A stretch of 64,000 nt of DNA. Source: Actinospineispora spinosispora DSM 44797. GTDB lineage: Bacteria > Actinomycetota > Actinomycetes > Mycobacteriales > Pseudonocardiaceae. The stretch covers positions 237,137 to 301,136 of the forward strand of contig NZ_KE386838.1 of the NCBI RefSeq assembly GCF_000429025.1, given 5' to 3'. Positions 32,500-42,987 of the stretch are shown piece by piece; the stretch's first letter is position 1; each line of letters starts with the position of its first letter. The notes beneath the pieces are model-generated. The model was given only the letters and a program-made list of their open reading frames with translations. It was not told the DNA's origin and made no database searches. The translations under genes and the position numbers were made by a program.

Positions 32500-33582
32500 T
32501 CAGTCCCGCTCGGACAAGGTGACCTCGACGCCGCCGACCAGGTCGGCGGCGACGTTGTAGACGAACGCTCCGACGGACATCGCCACGGCGACGAGCAGGC
32601 TGTTCACCGCGCCGATGACGGCGGCGACACCGAACACCCTGCCCGCGCTGATCAGGCGTTCTCCGGACTGTTCGGCGACCAGGTCGGCGTACTGGCCGTT
32701 GAGCCGGTCCCACACGCCGATGCCGTCGAGCACGCCGTACAGGACGCCGATGGCGACGAGCCACACCAGGTAGAGCACGACCGCGAGCACCAGTGCGATC
32801 TTCAGCACTGACCATGGGTCGAGCCGTTTGAGCTGCAGTGCGGCCTGGCGGGGCCTGCGGTTGCGCGGCCAGCTCATCGGGAAGCCGCCGGGCACACCGC
32901 CGCCACTGCCGCCTTCACTGTCGCCGGAGTCCGGGGTGGACAGCGGCAGCCGCATCTGGGTGGTCGGCGGGTCGGCTGGCGGTGCCTTCAGGTAGTCGGT
33001 GCGCGCGTCCGCCAGGTTGTTCCTGGTTTCACGTGGAACACCGGTGTCCTCGGTGGCGACCGAGCTGGCGCCCGTCGTGTTCCTGGTGACCGCCGCGGCG
33101 GCACCGGACTGCGCGGTGGCGGCTCCGCCGACCGCTTCCCGCCCGGTCGTCGACGCGGAGGCGGGAACCCGCTGCCACGGCGGCGGCAGGGTGGCGGCCT
33201 GGTCACCGTGAGCGGTATCGGCGCTGTCCTTGGCCTCGACCGGCGTGCCGTTCGGGCTCGGCGCGGCTGAGCCGTTCTCAGTCACCGGTGGCGTCGCTGC
33301 CGGTTCCGCCGCGCTGTCCTCGGCGATCTCGGACACCGGGACCTGTGCCGTCGGTGCCTCCGCCGCGCTCGACACCGCCTCCTCGGCCGGCTCCGTCCCG
33401 GCGGCGGGTTCAGTGCTCGGAGCGGCTGGCGACGGCGCGACACCGTTGCGTGCACTCGCGGCCGCGGGCTCCTCACCTGCGGCGGGGACCGAACGCGGCG
33501 TCGGCGACGGTCGTTTCGGTGCCCGCTGGGTTGGCTCCGCGGGCTCCTGCGCCGGCGTCGGCGGATCGGTCGACTTGGTCAC
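32500..33582 (-). CDS. DUF3566 transmembrane protein downstream of gyrA
   Basis: 360 residues. A long disordered Pro/Ala/Ser/Glu N-terminus (residues 1-240) is followed by the DUF3566 domain: QLKRLDPWSVLKIALVLAVVLYLVWLVAIGVLY and a second membrane helix in VIGAVNSLLVAVAMSVGAFVYNVAADLVGG. It is the counterpart of mycobacterial Rv0007. Function unknown. It contains a near-parS sequence at 33026 that encodes VPRETR. Likely co-transcribed with gyrB-gyrA. Confidence 0.92.
   Translation of the reverse strand: MTKSTDPPTPAQEPAEPTQRAPKRPSPTPRSVPAAGEEPAAASARNGVAPSPAAPSTEPAAGTEPAEEAVSSAAEAPTAQVPVSEIAEDSAAEPAATPPVTENGSAAPSPNGTPVEAKDSADTAHGDQAATLPPPWQRVPASASTTGREAVGGAATAQSGAAAAVTRNTTGASSVATEDTGVPRETRNNLADARTDYLKAPPADPPTTQMRLPLSTPDSGDSEGGSGGGVPGGFPMSWPRNRRPRQAALQLKRLDPWSVLKIALVLAVVLYLVWLVAIGVLYGVLDGIGVWDRLNGQYADLVAEQSGERLISAGRVFGVAAVIGAVNSLLVAVAMSVGAFVYNVAADLVGGVEVTLSERD
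33026..33039. other. Degenerate parS-like site inside the DUF3566 gene
   Basis: GTTTCACGTGGAAC differs at one base from the ParB site GTTTCACGTGAAAC. It is within coding sequence, about 15 kb from the exact parS cluster; it may be a weak ParB site or chance. Confidence 0.5.
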
Positions 33583-33681
33583 GAGCTGCCTCGCGTCCCC
33601 TCAGTGCTCGGTACAGACAGGTGTCGGGTGGGCAGCCGTGAGGCCACCCACCCGACGACACTAGCCGGGATCAGCGTGTGG

Positions 33682-36204
33682 TCACGCCTTGGCCGGTGTG
33701 TCACCGTCCGGTTCGGTCAGTTCCTCGGCGTTGCGGGCGATGGCCAGCAGCGTCGCACCCTCACCGAGGTTCATCAGCCGCACGCCCTTGGTCTGGCGGC
33801 CGGCCTTGCGCACCTCGCGCGCCGAGGTACGGATGACGCCTCCGCTGGAGGTGATGGCGAAGATCTCGTCACCGACGTCCACGATGAGAGCGCCCACCAG
33901 CGTGCCACGCCGACGGTCGTACTGGAGGGTCAACACACCCTTGCCGCCGCGACCCTGGACCGGGTAGTCCTCGATCGGCGTCCGCTTGGCGTAACCACCG
34001 GCGGTGGCGACCAGGACGAACGTGTCGGCCCGGACCACGCCGAGCGACAGCAGGCGGTCCTCGCCGTTGAACCGCATCCCGAACACACCGGACGTGGCGC
34101 GACCCATCGGCCGCAGCGCCTCGTCGTTGGCCTGGAAGCGGATCGACTGGCCTTCGGCGGACACCAGCAGCAGGTCGTCGTCCGGCCCGCACAGCACGGC
34201 GCCGACCAGCTCGTCGTCGTCGCGCAGGTTGACGCCGATCAGGCCACCGGAGCGGTTGGAGTCGAAGTCCTCGAGCTTGGACTTCTTCACCAGACCGGTC
34301 TTGGTCGCCACGACCAGGTACGGCGCCGCCTGGTAGTCCTTGATCTGCATGACCTGGGCGATCTGCTCGTCAGGCTGGAACGCCAGCAGGTTCGCCACGT
34401 GCTGGCCCCGCGCGCTGCGGTTCGCCTCGGGCAGCTCGTAGGCCTTGAGCCGGTAGACCCGGCCCTTGTTGGTGAAGAACAGCATCCAGTCGTGCGTGGA
34501 GCAGACGAAGAAGTGCGCGACGATGTCGTCCTGCTTGAGCGTCGCGCCCTGCACGCCCTTGCCGCCACGCTTCTGCGCGCGATACAGGTCGGTCTTGGTG
34601 CGCTTCGCGTAGCCGGTCTGGGTGATCGTGACGACGACGTCCTCGACGGCGATCAGGTCTTCGTCGGTGACCTCGCCGTCGTCGGCGATGATGCGGGTGC
34701 GCCGCTCGTCGCCGTGCTTCTCGACGATCTCGATGAGCTCTTCGCGGACGATCGCGCGCTGCCGCTCCGGGCGGACCAGGATGTCGTTGTAGTCGGCGAT
34801 CAGGAGCTCGAGCTCGGCGAGCTCTTCGATGATCTTCTGCCGCTCCAGCGCGGCGAGCCGGCGCAGCTGCATGTCCAGGATCGCGGTCGCCTGGATGTCG
34901 TCGATGTCCAGCAGTTCCATCAGGCCCGGACGCGCCTCGTCGGCCGAGGGCGAGCGCCGGATCAGCGCGATGACCTCGTCCAACGCATCCAGCGCCTTGA
35001 CCAGACCACGCAAGATGTGCGCGCGCTCCTCGGCCTTGCGCAGCCGGTAGCGGGTCCGCCGGACGATGACCTCGATCTGGTGCCGGACGTAGTGCTTGAT
35101 CATCTGGTCGAGGCGCAGCGTGCGCGGCACCCCGTCGACGATGGACAGCATGTTGACGCCGAAGCTGTACTGCAGCTGGGTGTGCTTGTACAGGTTGTTC
35201 AGCACGACCTTGGCGACCGCGTCACGCTTGAGCGTGATCACGATGCGCCGCCCGATGCGGTCGGAGGACTCGTCGTTGATCTCGGAGATGCCGGCGAGCT
35301 TCTGGTCGCGGACCAGCCCGGCGATCGATTCGATCAGGTTGTCCGGGTTGACCTGGTAGGGCAGCTCGGTGACGACCAGGATCGTACGGCCCTTGGCGTC
35401 CTCCTCGACCTCGACGACCGAGCGCATCCGCACCGAGCCGCGCCCGGTGCGGTAGGCCTGCTCGATGCCGGAGCGGCCGACGATCAGACCCGCGGTCGGG
35501 AAGTCCGGGCCCTTGATCTGCTCCATGAGAGCGGTCAGCAGCTCGTCGTCGGAGGCGTCCGGGTTGTCCAGCGACCACACCACGCCCGCGCCGACCTCGC
35601 GCAGGTTGTGCGGCGGGATGTTGGTCGCCATACCGACGGCGATGCCGGAGCTGCCGTTGATCAGCAGGTTCGGCACCCGGGACGGCAGTACCAGCGGTTC
35701 TTGCGTCTTGCCGTCGTAGTTGTCGGCGAAGTCGACGGTTTCCTCGTCGATGTCCTGCAGCATCGCCATCGCCAGCGGCGACAGGCGGCACTCGGTGTAG
35801 CGCATCGCGGCGGCCGGGTCGTTGCCGGGCGAACCGAAGTTGCCCTGGCCGTCGATCAGCGGATACCGCATCGACCACGGCTGGGCCAGCCGCACGAGTG
35901 CGTCGTAGATCGAGCTGTCGCCGTGCGGGTGGTAGTTACCCATCACCTCGCCGACGACGCGTGCGCACTTCACGTACGCGCGGTCCGGCCGGAAGCCGTT
36001 CTCGCCCATCGAGTACAGCACCCGGCGGTGCACCGGCTTGAGCCCGTCCTCGACCAGCGGCAACGCTCGACCGACGATGACACTCATCGCGTAGTCGATG
36101 TAGGAGCGCTGCATCTCCTGCTGGATTTCGACCGGCTCGATCCGGTCGCCGCCCGAGCCGTCGCCGCCGGCCGGCGGTGCCGTGGGATCCAGGGTGTCCG
36201 TCAC
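33682..36204 (-). CDS. gyrA: DNA gyrase subunit A
   Basis: 840 residues, full length. N-terminal breakage-reunion domain with YHPHGDSSIYDALVRLAQPW (quinolone-region Ser and Asp in wild-type-like form), catalytic Tyr in MRYTECRLS, and a C-terminal beta-pinwheel with a GyrA-box-like KRGGKG. It introduces negative supercoils with GyrB, which is 35 bp upstream on the same strand. Confidence 0.98.
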   Translation of the reverse strand: MTDTLDPTAPPAGGDGSGGDRIEPVEIQQEMQRSYIDYAMSVIVGRALPLVEDGLKPVHRRVLYSMGENGFRPDRAYVKCARVVGEVMGNYHPHGDSSIYDALVRLAQPWSMRYPLIDGQGNFGSPGNDPAAAMRYTECRLSPLAMAMLQDIDEETVDFADNYDGKTQEPLVLPSRVPNLLINGSSGIAVGMATNIPPHNLREVGAGVVWSLDNPDASDDELLTALMEQIKGPDFPTAGLIVGRSGIEQAYRTGRGSVRMRSVVEVEEDAKGRTILVVTELPYQVNPDNLIESIAGLVRDQKLAGISEINDESSDRIGRRIVITLKRDAVAKVVLNNLYKHTQLQYSFGVNMLSIVDGVPRTLRLDQMIKHYVRHQIEVIVRRTRYRLRKAEERAHILRGLVKALDALDEVIALIRRSPSADEARPGLMELLDIDDIQATAILDMQLRRLAALERQKIIEELAELELLIADYNDILVRPERQRAIVREELIEIVEKHGDERRTRIIADDGEVTDEDLIAVEDVVVTITQTGYAKRTKTDLYRAQKRGGKGVQGATLKQDDIVAHFFVCSTHDWMLFFTNKGRVYRLKAYELPEANRSARGQHVANLLAFQPDEQIAQVMQIKDYQAAPYLVVATKTGLVKKSKLEDFDSNRSGGLIGVNLRDDDELVGAVLCGPDDDLLLVSAEGQSIRFQANDEALRPMGRATSGVFGMRFNGEDRLLSLGVVRADTFVLVATAGGYAKRTPIEDYPVQGRGGKGVLTLQYDRRRGTLVGALIVDVGDEIFAITSSGGVIRTSAREVRKAGRQTKGVRLMNLGEGATLLAIARNAEELTEPDGDTPAKA

Positions 36205-36239
36205 GTGTTCCTTCTATCTCGAGGTCGACAGGGGCTGGA

Positions 36240-38234
36240 TCAGACGTCCAGGAACCGGACGTCCTTCGCGTTGCGGGTGATGAACGAACGGCGCGACTCG
36301 ACGTCCTCGCCCATGAGGATCGAGAACAGCTCGTCGGCGGTCGCCGCGTCGTCCAGGGTGATCCGCTGCAGCAGCCGTACCGCCGGGTCCATCGTGGTCT
36401 CCCACAGTTCCTTGGCGTTCATCTCGCCGAGACCCTTGTAGCGCTGCACGCCGCCTTCCTTGGGCAGCTTCTTGCCGGCCGCGCGGCCGGCGGTGATCAG
36501 TCCGTCGCGCTCGCGGTCGGAGTAGGCGAACTCCGGCTCGGCGCCCCGGCCACCCCACTTGAGCTTGTACAGCGGCGGCATGGCGAGGAACACGTGACCG
36601 TGTTCGACCAGCGGACGCATGAACCGGAACAGCAGGGTCAGCAGCAGCGTGCGAATGTGCTGGCCGTCGACATCGGCGTCGGCCATCAGCACGATCTTGT
36701 GGTAGCGCAGCTTCGACAGGTCGAACTCGTCGTGGATACCGGTGCCCAGCGCGGTGATGATGGCCTGGACCTCGGTGTTCTTCAGCACCCGGTCGATGCG
36801 GGCCTTCTCCACGTTGATGATCTTGCCGCGGATCGGCAGGATGGCCTGGAACATCGAGTCACGGCCGGACTTGGCCGAACCGCCGGCCGAGTCGCCCTCC
36901 ACGATGTAGACCTCGGAGCGGATCGGGTCGGTCGAGCGGCAGTCGGCCAGCTTGCCCGGCAGCCCGCCGATGTCGCCTGCCGACTTGCGCCGGACCAGCT
37001 CACGCGCCTTGCGGGCGGCCAGCCGGGCCTGCGCCGAGGAGACCGCCTTGTTGATGATGGTCTTGGCCTCGGTCGGGTTGCGGTCGAACCAGTCGGCCAG
37101 CCACTCGTTGCACACTCGCTGCACGAACGACTTGACCTCGGTGTTGCCCAGCTTCGTCTTGGTCTGGCCCTCGAACTGGGGCTCCTTGACCTTGACGCTC
37201 ACCACGGCGGCGAGCCCCTCGCGGATGTCGTCGCCGGTCAGCGCCGGGTCCTTGTCCTTGATGAGCTTCTTGTCCCGCGCGTACCGGTTGACCGTGCTGG
37301 TCAGCGCCGCACGGAAGCCCTCCTCGTGGGTGCCGCCCTCGTGCGTGTTGATCGTGTTGGCGAACGTGTGCACCGACTCGCTGTAGCTGGAGTTCCACTG
37401 CATCGCCACCTCGAGCTGGTGCTCCTCGCCGGCGGCCTGGAACGAGACGATCTTCTTGTGGATCGCGTCGCGGCTCTTGTTGATGTGCGCGACGTAGTCC
37501 TCGAGCCCACCCGGGTAGTGGAAGACCTGCTCCTTGACCTTCGCCACGTAACCCTCGGCGTCGGGCTCTTCCTGCGCGGCGTTCTCTTCGTCCGAGTGCC
37601 CGTTGCGCTCGTCGCGCAGCACGATGGTCAGTCCCTTGTTCAGGAACGCCATCTCCTGCAGCCGCCGGGAGACCGTCTCGATGTTGTAGGTGGTGGTCTC
37701 GAAGATCTGGTCGTCGGCCCAGAAGGTGATCGTGGTGCCGCTGGCCTTGGTGGCCTCGCCCTTGCGGAGCTGGTTGGGCACCGAGCGGTCGTAGTGCTGG
37801 CGCCACACGGTGCCCTCGGTGTGGATCTCCACGTCGAGCGCGACCGACAGCGCGTTCACCACGCTGACGCCGACGCCGTGCAGACCACCGGACACCGCGT
37901 ACGACTTGTCGTCGAACTTGCCGCCCGCGTGCAACCGCGTCATGACCAGCTCGACGGCCGGGACCTTCTCCGTCGGGTGCATTCCGACCGGGATGCCTCG
38001 ACCGTCGTCGGACACCTTCACACCGCCGTCGGCGAGCAGGGTGACCCCCACGCGGGAGGCATAACCGGCCATCGCCTCGTCGACCGCGTTGTCCACGACC
38101 TCCCACACCATGTGGTGCAGGCCGCGCTCACCGGTCGAACCGATGTACATACCGGGCCGCTTGCGAACGGCCTCCAGGCCCTCCAGCACGGTGATCGACG
38201 ATGCGCTGTAGGCGTTCTTCTTCGGGGCAGCCAC
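36240..38234 (-). CDS. gyrB: DNA gyrase subunit B
   Basis: 664 residues. GHKL ATPase motifs (VVDNAVDEAMAG, DDGRGIPVG, GGLHGVGVSVVNAL), transducer domain, and TOPRIM with EGDSAGGSAKSGRD and DADVDGQH. First gene of the gyrB-gyrA-DUF3566 unit. Upstream lie about 315 bp without features and then repeat copy A. Confidence 0.98.
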   Translation of the reverse strand: MAAPKKNAYSASSITVLEGLEAVRKRPGMYIGSTGERGLHHMVWEVVDNAVDEAMAGYASRVGVTLLADGGVKVSDDGRGIPVGMHPTEKVPAVELVMTRLHAGGKFDDKSYAVSGGLHGVGVSVVNALSVALDVEIHTEGTVWRQHYDRSVPNQLRKGEATKASGTTITFWADDQIFETTTYNIETVSRRLQEMAFLNKGLTIVLRDERNGHSDEENAAQEEPDAEGYVAKVKEQVFHYPGGLEDYVAHINKSRDAIHKKIVSFQAAGEEHQLEVAMQWNSSYSESVHTFANTINTHEGGTHEEGFRAALTSTVNRYARDKKLIKDKDPALTGDDIREGLAAVVSVKVKEPQFEGQTKTKLGNTEVKSFVQRVCNEWLADWFDRNPTEAKTIINKAVSSAQARLAARKARELVRRKSAGDIGGLPGKLADCRSTDPIRSEVYIVEGDSAGGSAKSGRDSMFQAILPIRGKIINVEKARIDRVLKNTEVQAIITALGTGIHDEFDLSKLRYHKIVLMADADVDGQHIRTLLLTLLFRFMRPLVEHGHVFLAMPPLYKLKWGGRGAEPEFAYSDRERDGLITAGRAAGKKLPKEGGVQRYKGLGEMNAKELWETTMDPAVRLLQRITLDDAATADELFSILMGEDVESRRSFITRNAKDVRFLDV

Positions 38235-38549
38235 GGGCCTGTACGTCTCCTTGCCTGAGGTCTAACCGGTCGCGCGATGGATGCGCCGCGACCGGGGACG
38301 TCGCGCGGCCGATACTGACTCATGGCTTCGATGCCGGGTGCAACGCGACGCTCCTACCAACATCTTACTGGTCCCCCCGACCAGAACGCCGCCTAGGACA
38401 CCCCTAGAACGCACGGAGAAGCCCGATTAACGACCCAGACGGGTCCAATCGCCAGAAAACGTGCTCCAGAACGCCGATCGTCGACACAGGAAGCCCTGAG
38501 AAGGCTTGTGCTCTGCCACGGACCTGCTCCGCAGAGTCGAGCACAGCTA

Positions 38550-38817
38550 AGCCGGCTCCGCGAGTCTCCGAAGGAGTTCCGGCGAAGGCCAGGTAGTGAA
38601 TGTCCGCAACCAGGCTCGCAAGCCGGACGGCGGCTCTCAGGGTGACGACAAGCGCGCGCTCGGCCGACGAAGTCGGCTTGTTTTTCTGGGAGTACCCCAG
38701 CGAGCGTAAGCGAGCCGGGGTGGTCACAGAAAAACTCCGCGCGGAACAGGCCCAACAAGACACCTGCACCCTCACCCATGCACTAGAGGCCCACAACCCG
38801 ACCTGCAGAAGCCAACC
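38550..38817 (+). repeat. Repeat element copy A (between dciA and gyrB)
   Basis: Begins AAGCCGGCTCCGCGAGTCTC, includes the small hairpin CCGGC-GAAG-GCC near 38580, the TGAATGTCCGCAACCA segment, the large hairpin from TTTTTCTGGGAGTACCCC to GGTGGTCACAGAAAAA (about 38680-38735), then GAACAGGCCCAACAAG and a CCTGCACC tail. It ends at the dciA stop. The middle differs from copies B and D. Three other copies lie at 48890, 49339 and 59427. Confidence 0.85.
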
Positions 38818-38820
38818 AAC

Positions 38821-39516
38821 TCACCCGTACGTATCTCGAGGCCCCCGCCCCGGAGCATGCCGCAGCCCTTTCCGCCAGCTGGGGGCGCTCGGACCTTGGA
38901 TCTTCATCTTCCGCACCACGTTCGGCCCGACCCCGGCGGCGATCTTGACCAGCAGCTGCCGCTGCAGCAGCCGGAGCTGGGTAGCCCACGCAGTGGAACT
39001 GGCCGCGACGGTCAGTTCGCCGTCACGCAGGCTCAGCGGGGTCGCGTGCTCGGCGACGTCGGCGCCGACCAGTTCGGCCCACCGGCCGAACACCGACGCG
39101 GACGTGAGCCGCTCGTTCCAGCCCTGGTTGACCGCGGTGCGGGAGATCAGCCGTCCGAACGGCTGCGGGTCGCGGTCGTCCGGCCCGGCCCCGGACCAGC
39201 TGCGCCGCCGCCGTCCCCTGACCGCTCCGCGTTTGGCGCGGCCGGGCTTCGTGCCCTGTCCCGGCGCGCGGCCGCGGGCGGCTGCCGCTTGCTGCGCGGC
39301 TCGAAGTGCGTCCCGGGCCAGGTCGGAGCCAGTGAGGGGTTGTCCGTCCCGGGAAGCGGGCTCGCTCAGCGGCGGATCTTGCTTATCCCCAGGGTTGAGG
39401 ACAGTTTTCGCCAATCCGTCCGGGTCGAGTGGTCGCTGACCCGCGGCGGGCGGTCTCTGACCAGCGGCGTCCCCAACGGAACCGGAGTTATCCACAGTAT
39501 CCACAGCGTTGTCCAC
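38821..39516 (-). CDS. dciA: DciA-type DnaB helicase-loading factor (DUF721)
   Basis: 231 residues from GTG 39516 (GGAGG just upstream; GTG 39504 or 39495 are also possible). The C-terminal domain FGRWAELVGADVAEHATP followed by a LTVAASSTAWATQLRLLQ stretch, and the end SWRKGLRHAPGRGPRDTYG, match mycobacterial Rv0004. DciA recruits the replicative helicase at initiation in bacteria without DnaC. It lies 26 bp after recF. Its first codons contain two DnaA boxes. Confidence 0.93.
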   Translation of the reverse strand: MDNAVDTVDNSGSVGDAAGQRPPAAGQRPLDPDGLAKTVLNPGDKQDPPLSEPASRDGQPLTGSDLARDALRAAQQAAAARGRAPGQGTKPGRAKRGAVRGRRRRSWSGAGPDDRDPQPFGRLISRTAVNQGWNERLTSASVFGRWAELVGADVAEHATPLSLRDGELTVAASSTAWATQLRLLQRQLLVKIAAGVGPNVVRKMKIQGPSAPSWRKGLRHAPGRGPRDTYG

Positions 39517-39517
39517 A
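39488..39517. other. DnaA boxes at the start of dciA
   Basis: An exact TTATCCACA (39488-39496) and TTGTCCACA (39509-39517) flank a third TATCCACAG-like sequence, giving three boxes in 30 bp. They encode the N-terminal VDNAVDTVDN of DciA. Confidence 0.8.
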
Positions 39518-39542
39518 CCTCCGCGTTCATTGTCGGGCCGGG

Positions 39543-40697
39543 TCAATTCGGCCCGCTCACCTGGCCGGACGTCACGTCGAACCGGGCGCCGCGCAGTTTT
39601 TCCGGCACGTCGTCGGGCACCGCGGCAGTCACCAGGACCTGTTCGGCGTGCTGGGCCCGTTCGGCGAGCGCTCGGCGGCGCCGGACGTCGAGTTCGGCGA
39701 ACACGTCGTCCAGGATGAGGATCGGATCGGATGACAGCCCGGTCACGTCGCCGGGGTCGGAGCGCAGCAGCTCGAAGGAGCCGAGGCGCAGCGCCAGTGC
39801 GAACGACCAGGACTCGCCGTGGCTGGCGTAGCCTTTCGCCGGACCTTCGCCGAGCCGCAGCTCCAGGTCGTCGCGGTGCGGACCGACGAGGCACACGCCG
39901 CGGTCGACCTCCTGGCGGCGCATCTTCGCCATCTCGTCGAGCAACGCCAGTTCGAGGGTCTTCTCCAATTCGGCGGCGTCGGTGTCGACGGCGTCGGTCT
40001 CGGACATCTCCGGAACGCTGCATCGATAGCGCAGCTCGATGGGCGCGGACTCGGGTGCGACGTCGGCGTACGCCTCCCGGACCGGCGCGCCGAGCTCGGC
40101 GACCAGCCGTAGCCGGCCGGTCAGCAACGCGGCACCGTGCCGGGCGAGGTGCCCGTCCCACACGTCGAGCGTGCGCAGGTCTCCCGCCGCGCGCGCGGTC
40201 TTGAGCAGCGCCGAGCGCTGCCGGACCACCCGCTCGTAGTCGGACCGGATACCGGAGAACCGGGGCCAGCGCGACACCAGCAGCTCGTCCATGAACCGCC
40301 GGCGCTCACCCGGGTCGCCCCGGACCAGCGCCAGGTCCTCCGGCGCGAACAGCACACTGCGCACGATCCCGAGCGCTTCACGCGCCCGGGACAGCGGAGC
40401 CCGGTTCACCCGCGCCCGGTTCGCCTTGCCCGCGGTGATCTCCACCTCGACGGCGAGCTCCCGCCCCCCGCGCACCGCAAGCCCACGCACCACAGCGTTC
40501 GAGGCTCCCCGCCGAATCAGCGGCGCATCGGTGGCGACCCGATGCGACCCGAACGTGGCCAGGTACCCGATCGCTTCGACAAGGTTCGTCTTACCGACCC
40601 CGTTGGGCCCTACCAACACCGAGACCCCAGGCCCAAGTTGCAGCTCAGCACTCTCCCACGACCGAAAATCGGTCACGGCCAGCCGACTCAGATACAT
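39543..40697 (-). CDS. recF: DNA replication and repair protein RecF
   Basis: 384 residues from ATG 40697 (MYLSRLAVTDFRSW, matching the MYVRHL start of mycobacterial RecF); ATG 40706 would add three residues. Walker A GPNGVGKTN, signature VRGDPGERRRFMDELL, Walker B ILILDDVFAELD. It loads RecA at gaps with RecO and RecR. The start abuts a nested palindrome, leaving almost no leader. Confidence 0.97.
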   Translation of the reverse strand: MYLSRLAVTDFRSWESAELQLGPGVSVLVGPNGVGKTNLVEAIGYLATFGSHRVATDAPLIRRGASNAVVRGLAVRGGRELAVEVEITAGKANRARVNRAPLSRAREALGIVRSVLFAPEDLALVRGDPGERRRFMDELLVSRWPRFSGIRSDYERVVRQRSALLKTARAAGDLRTLDVWDGHLARHGAALLTGRLRLVAELGAPVREAYADVAPESAPIELRYRCSVPEMSETDAVDTDAAELEKTLELALLDEMAKMRRQEVDRGVCLVGPHRDDLELRLGEGPAKGYASHGESWSFALALRLGSFELLRSDPGDVTGLSSDPILILDDVFAELDVRRRRALAERAQHAEQVLVTAAVPDDVPEKLRGARFDVTSGQVSGPN

Positions 40698-40708
40698 AAC
40701 CCACATCC

Positions 40709-40830
40709 CCGTGAGTGGCGAGTGGTTCTACCGCGAAGCGGCGCCGTAGGCGTAGCACCTCCTCGCCACTCTCGACCGCTTTTTGGTCGTGAGTGGCGAG
40801 TGGCGCTATAGGACCACTCGCCACTCACGG
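40709..40830. repeat. Nested GTGAGTG-family palindrome between gnd and recF
   Basis: Outer arms begin CCGTGAGTGGCGAGTGG (40709) and end in its complement at 40830. An inner stem pairs CTCGCCACTC with GAGTGGCGAG around a T-rich loop. Same two-hairpin plan as the element at 10554. It fills the space between the gnd stop and the recF start. Confidence 0.88.
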
Positions 40831-40835
40831 CGCAC

Positions 40836-41747
<912 letters not shown>

Positions 41748-41823
41748 CCGTCACCCCTTGAGAAGGAAAACCCGCCGACCACCCGAGGCACGGTCGAATT
41801 CCGTGCCGTCACGGCAGTGAGTG

Positions 41824-42987
41824 CTACCCCGGCAACCGTACCGGCATCAGCAGGTGCAGATATCCGGGAACGGTGCCGGCGGGTCCGTCACCGGTGCTCG
41901 GTGCGCTCGCGTCGGCCGCGACGGGGCGGGCGAGCGCGGGCCGGTTCGGCGTGGTGAACGCCAGGTGCGCGCGCTCGCTGTGCAGCGAGTTGAGCCCGTC
42001 GAGCAGGTAACCGGGGTTGAACGCAATGGTCAGCGGGTCGCCGTCGAGCTCGGCGACGAGCTGCTCCTCGGCGCTGCCCTCGTCGTCGCCGCCGGCGGAC
42101 AGCCGCAGTGAACCTTCGGTGAATTCCATCCGTACCTGCGCGGCGCGGTCCGCGACGAGCGACACACGCTTGATCGCTTCGATCAGCGGCGCGATCTCGA
42201 TGATCGCCGCCGAGCTGTGTTCGGCCGGCAGCAGCTGGCGGTACTTGGGGAACTCGGCGTCCAGCAGTCGTGTCGTGGACTGCCGGCCGTTGCCGGACAG
42301 ACCGAGCATGCCGTCACGGTCGGCGAGCGCGATCTGCACCGCTTCCTTGCCGGTGAGCGTCTTCGCCGCTTCGGCCAGGGTCCGGGCCGGGACCAGGACC
42401 GCGGTGTTGATCTCGGCGTCGCCCGGTTCCCATTCCAGCTCGCGCACCGCCAACCGGAACCGGTCGGTGGCGGCCATGGTCAGTTTCCTGCCGTCGATCT
42501 CCAGGCGGATACCGGTGAGCATCGGCAGGGTGTCGTCCTTGCCCGCCGCGATCGCCACCTGGGTGACCGCCTGGGCGAACACGTCCGGCCGGACCGATCC
42601 GGCGAGCTGCGGCATCTCCGGTAGGCGCGGATAGTCCTCGACCGGCATGGTCGGCAGGCTGAACCGGGCGCTGCCACAGGTGATCGTGGCGCGGGAGCCG
42701 TCGACCACGACATCGACCGGGTGCGGCGGCAGGGACTTGGTGATGTCGGCGAGCAACCGGCCGGAGACCAGCGCGCGACTCGCCTCGTTGACCGTCGCCT
42801 CGACGTCGACCCTGGTCGACACCTCGTAGTCGAAACCGGACACGGTCAGCGTCTGGTCCGGACTGTCGCCGGAGCCGGCTTCCAGCAGGACGCCGCCGAG
42901 CACTGGGACGGGTGGGCGTGCCGGCAGGCTGCGCGCCACCCAGGCAACGCCGTCGGCCAGCGCGTCTCGTTCGACCCGGAACTTCAT
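41824..42987 (-). CDS. dnaN: DNA polymerase III sliding clamp (beta subunit)
   Basis: 387 residues from ATG 42987 (MKFRVERDALADGVAWVARSL) with GAGAGGG upstream; the longer frame is not used. Three clamp domains; the C-terminal HLLMPVRLPG is the conserved end. A small Ala/Gly/Ser insert (SAPSTGDGPAG) lies shortly before the end, as in other actinomycetes. Confidence 0.98.
   Translation of the reverse strand: MKFRVERDALADGVAWVARSLPARPPVPVLGGVLLEAGSGDSPDQTLTVSGFDYEVSTRVDVEATVNEASRALVSGRLLADITKSLPPHPVDVVVDGSRATITCGSARFSLPTMPVEDYPRLPEMPQLAGSVRPDVFAQAVTQVAIAAGKDDTLPMLTGIRLEIDGRKLTMAATDRFRLAVRELEWEPGDAEINTAVLVPARTLAEAAKTLTGKEAVQIALADRDGMLGLSGNGRQSTTRLLDAEFPKYRQLLPAEHSSAAIIEIAPLIEAIKRVSLVADRAAQVRMEFTEGSLRLSAGGDDEGSAEEQLVAELDGDPLTIAFNPGYLLDGLNSLHSERAHLAFTTPNRPALARPVAADASAPSTGDGPAGTVPGYLHLLMPVRLPG

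Noticed and set aside
33604..38258. Very long plus-strand open frames (up to 945 codons) opposite gyrA and gyrB
   Set aside because: They are antisense to gyrase genes with high third-position GC; composition is Arg/Val/His/Asp-rich and has no domain. They are a product of codon bias.
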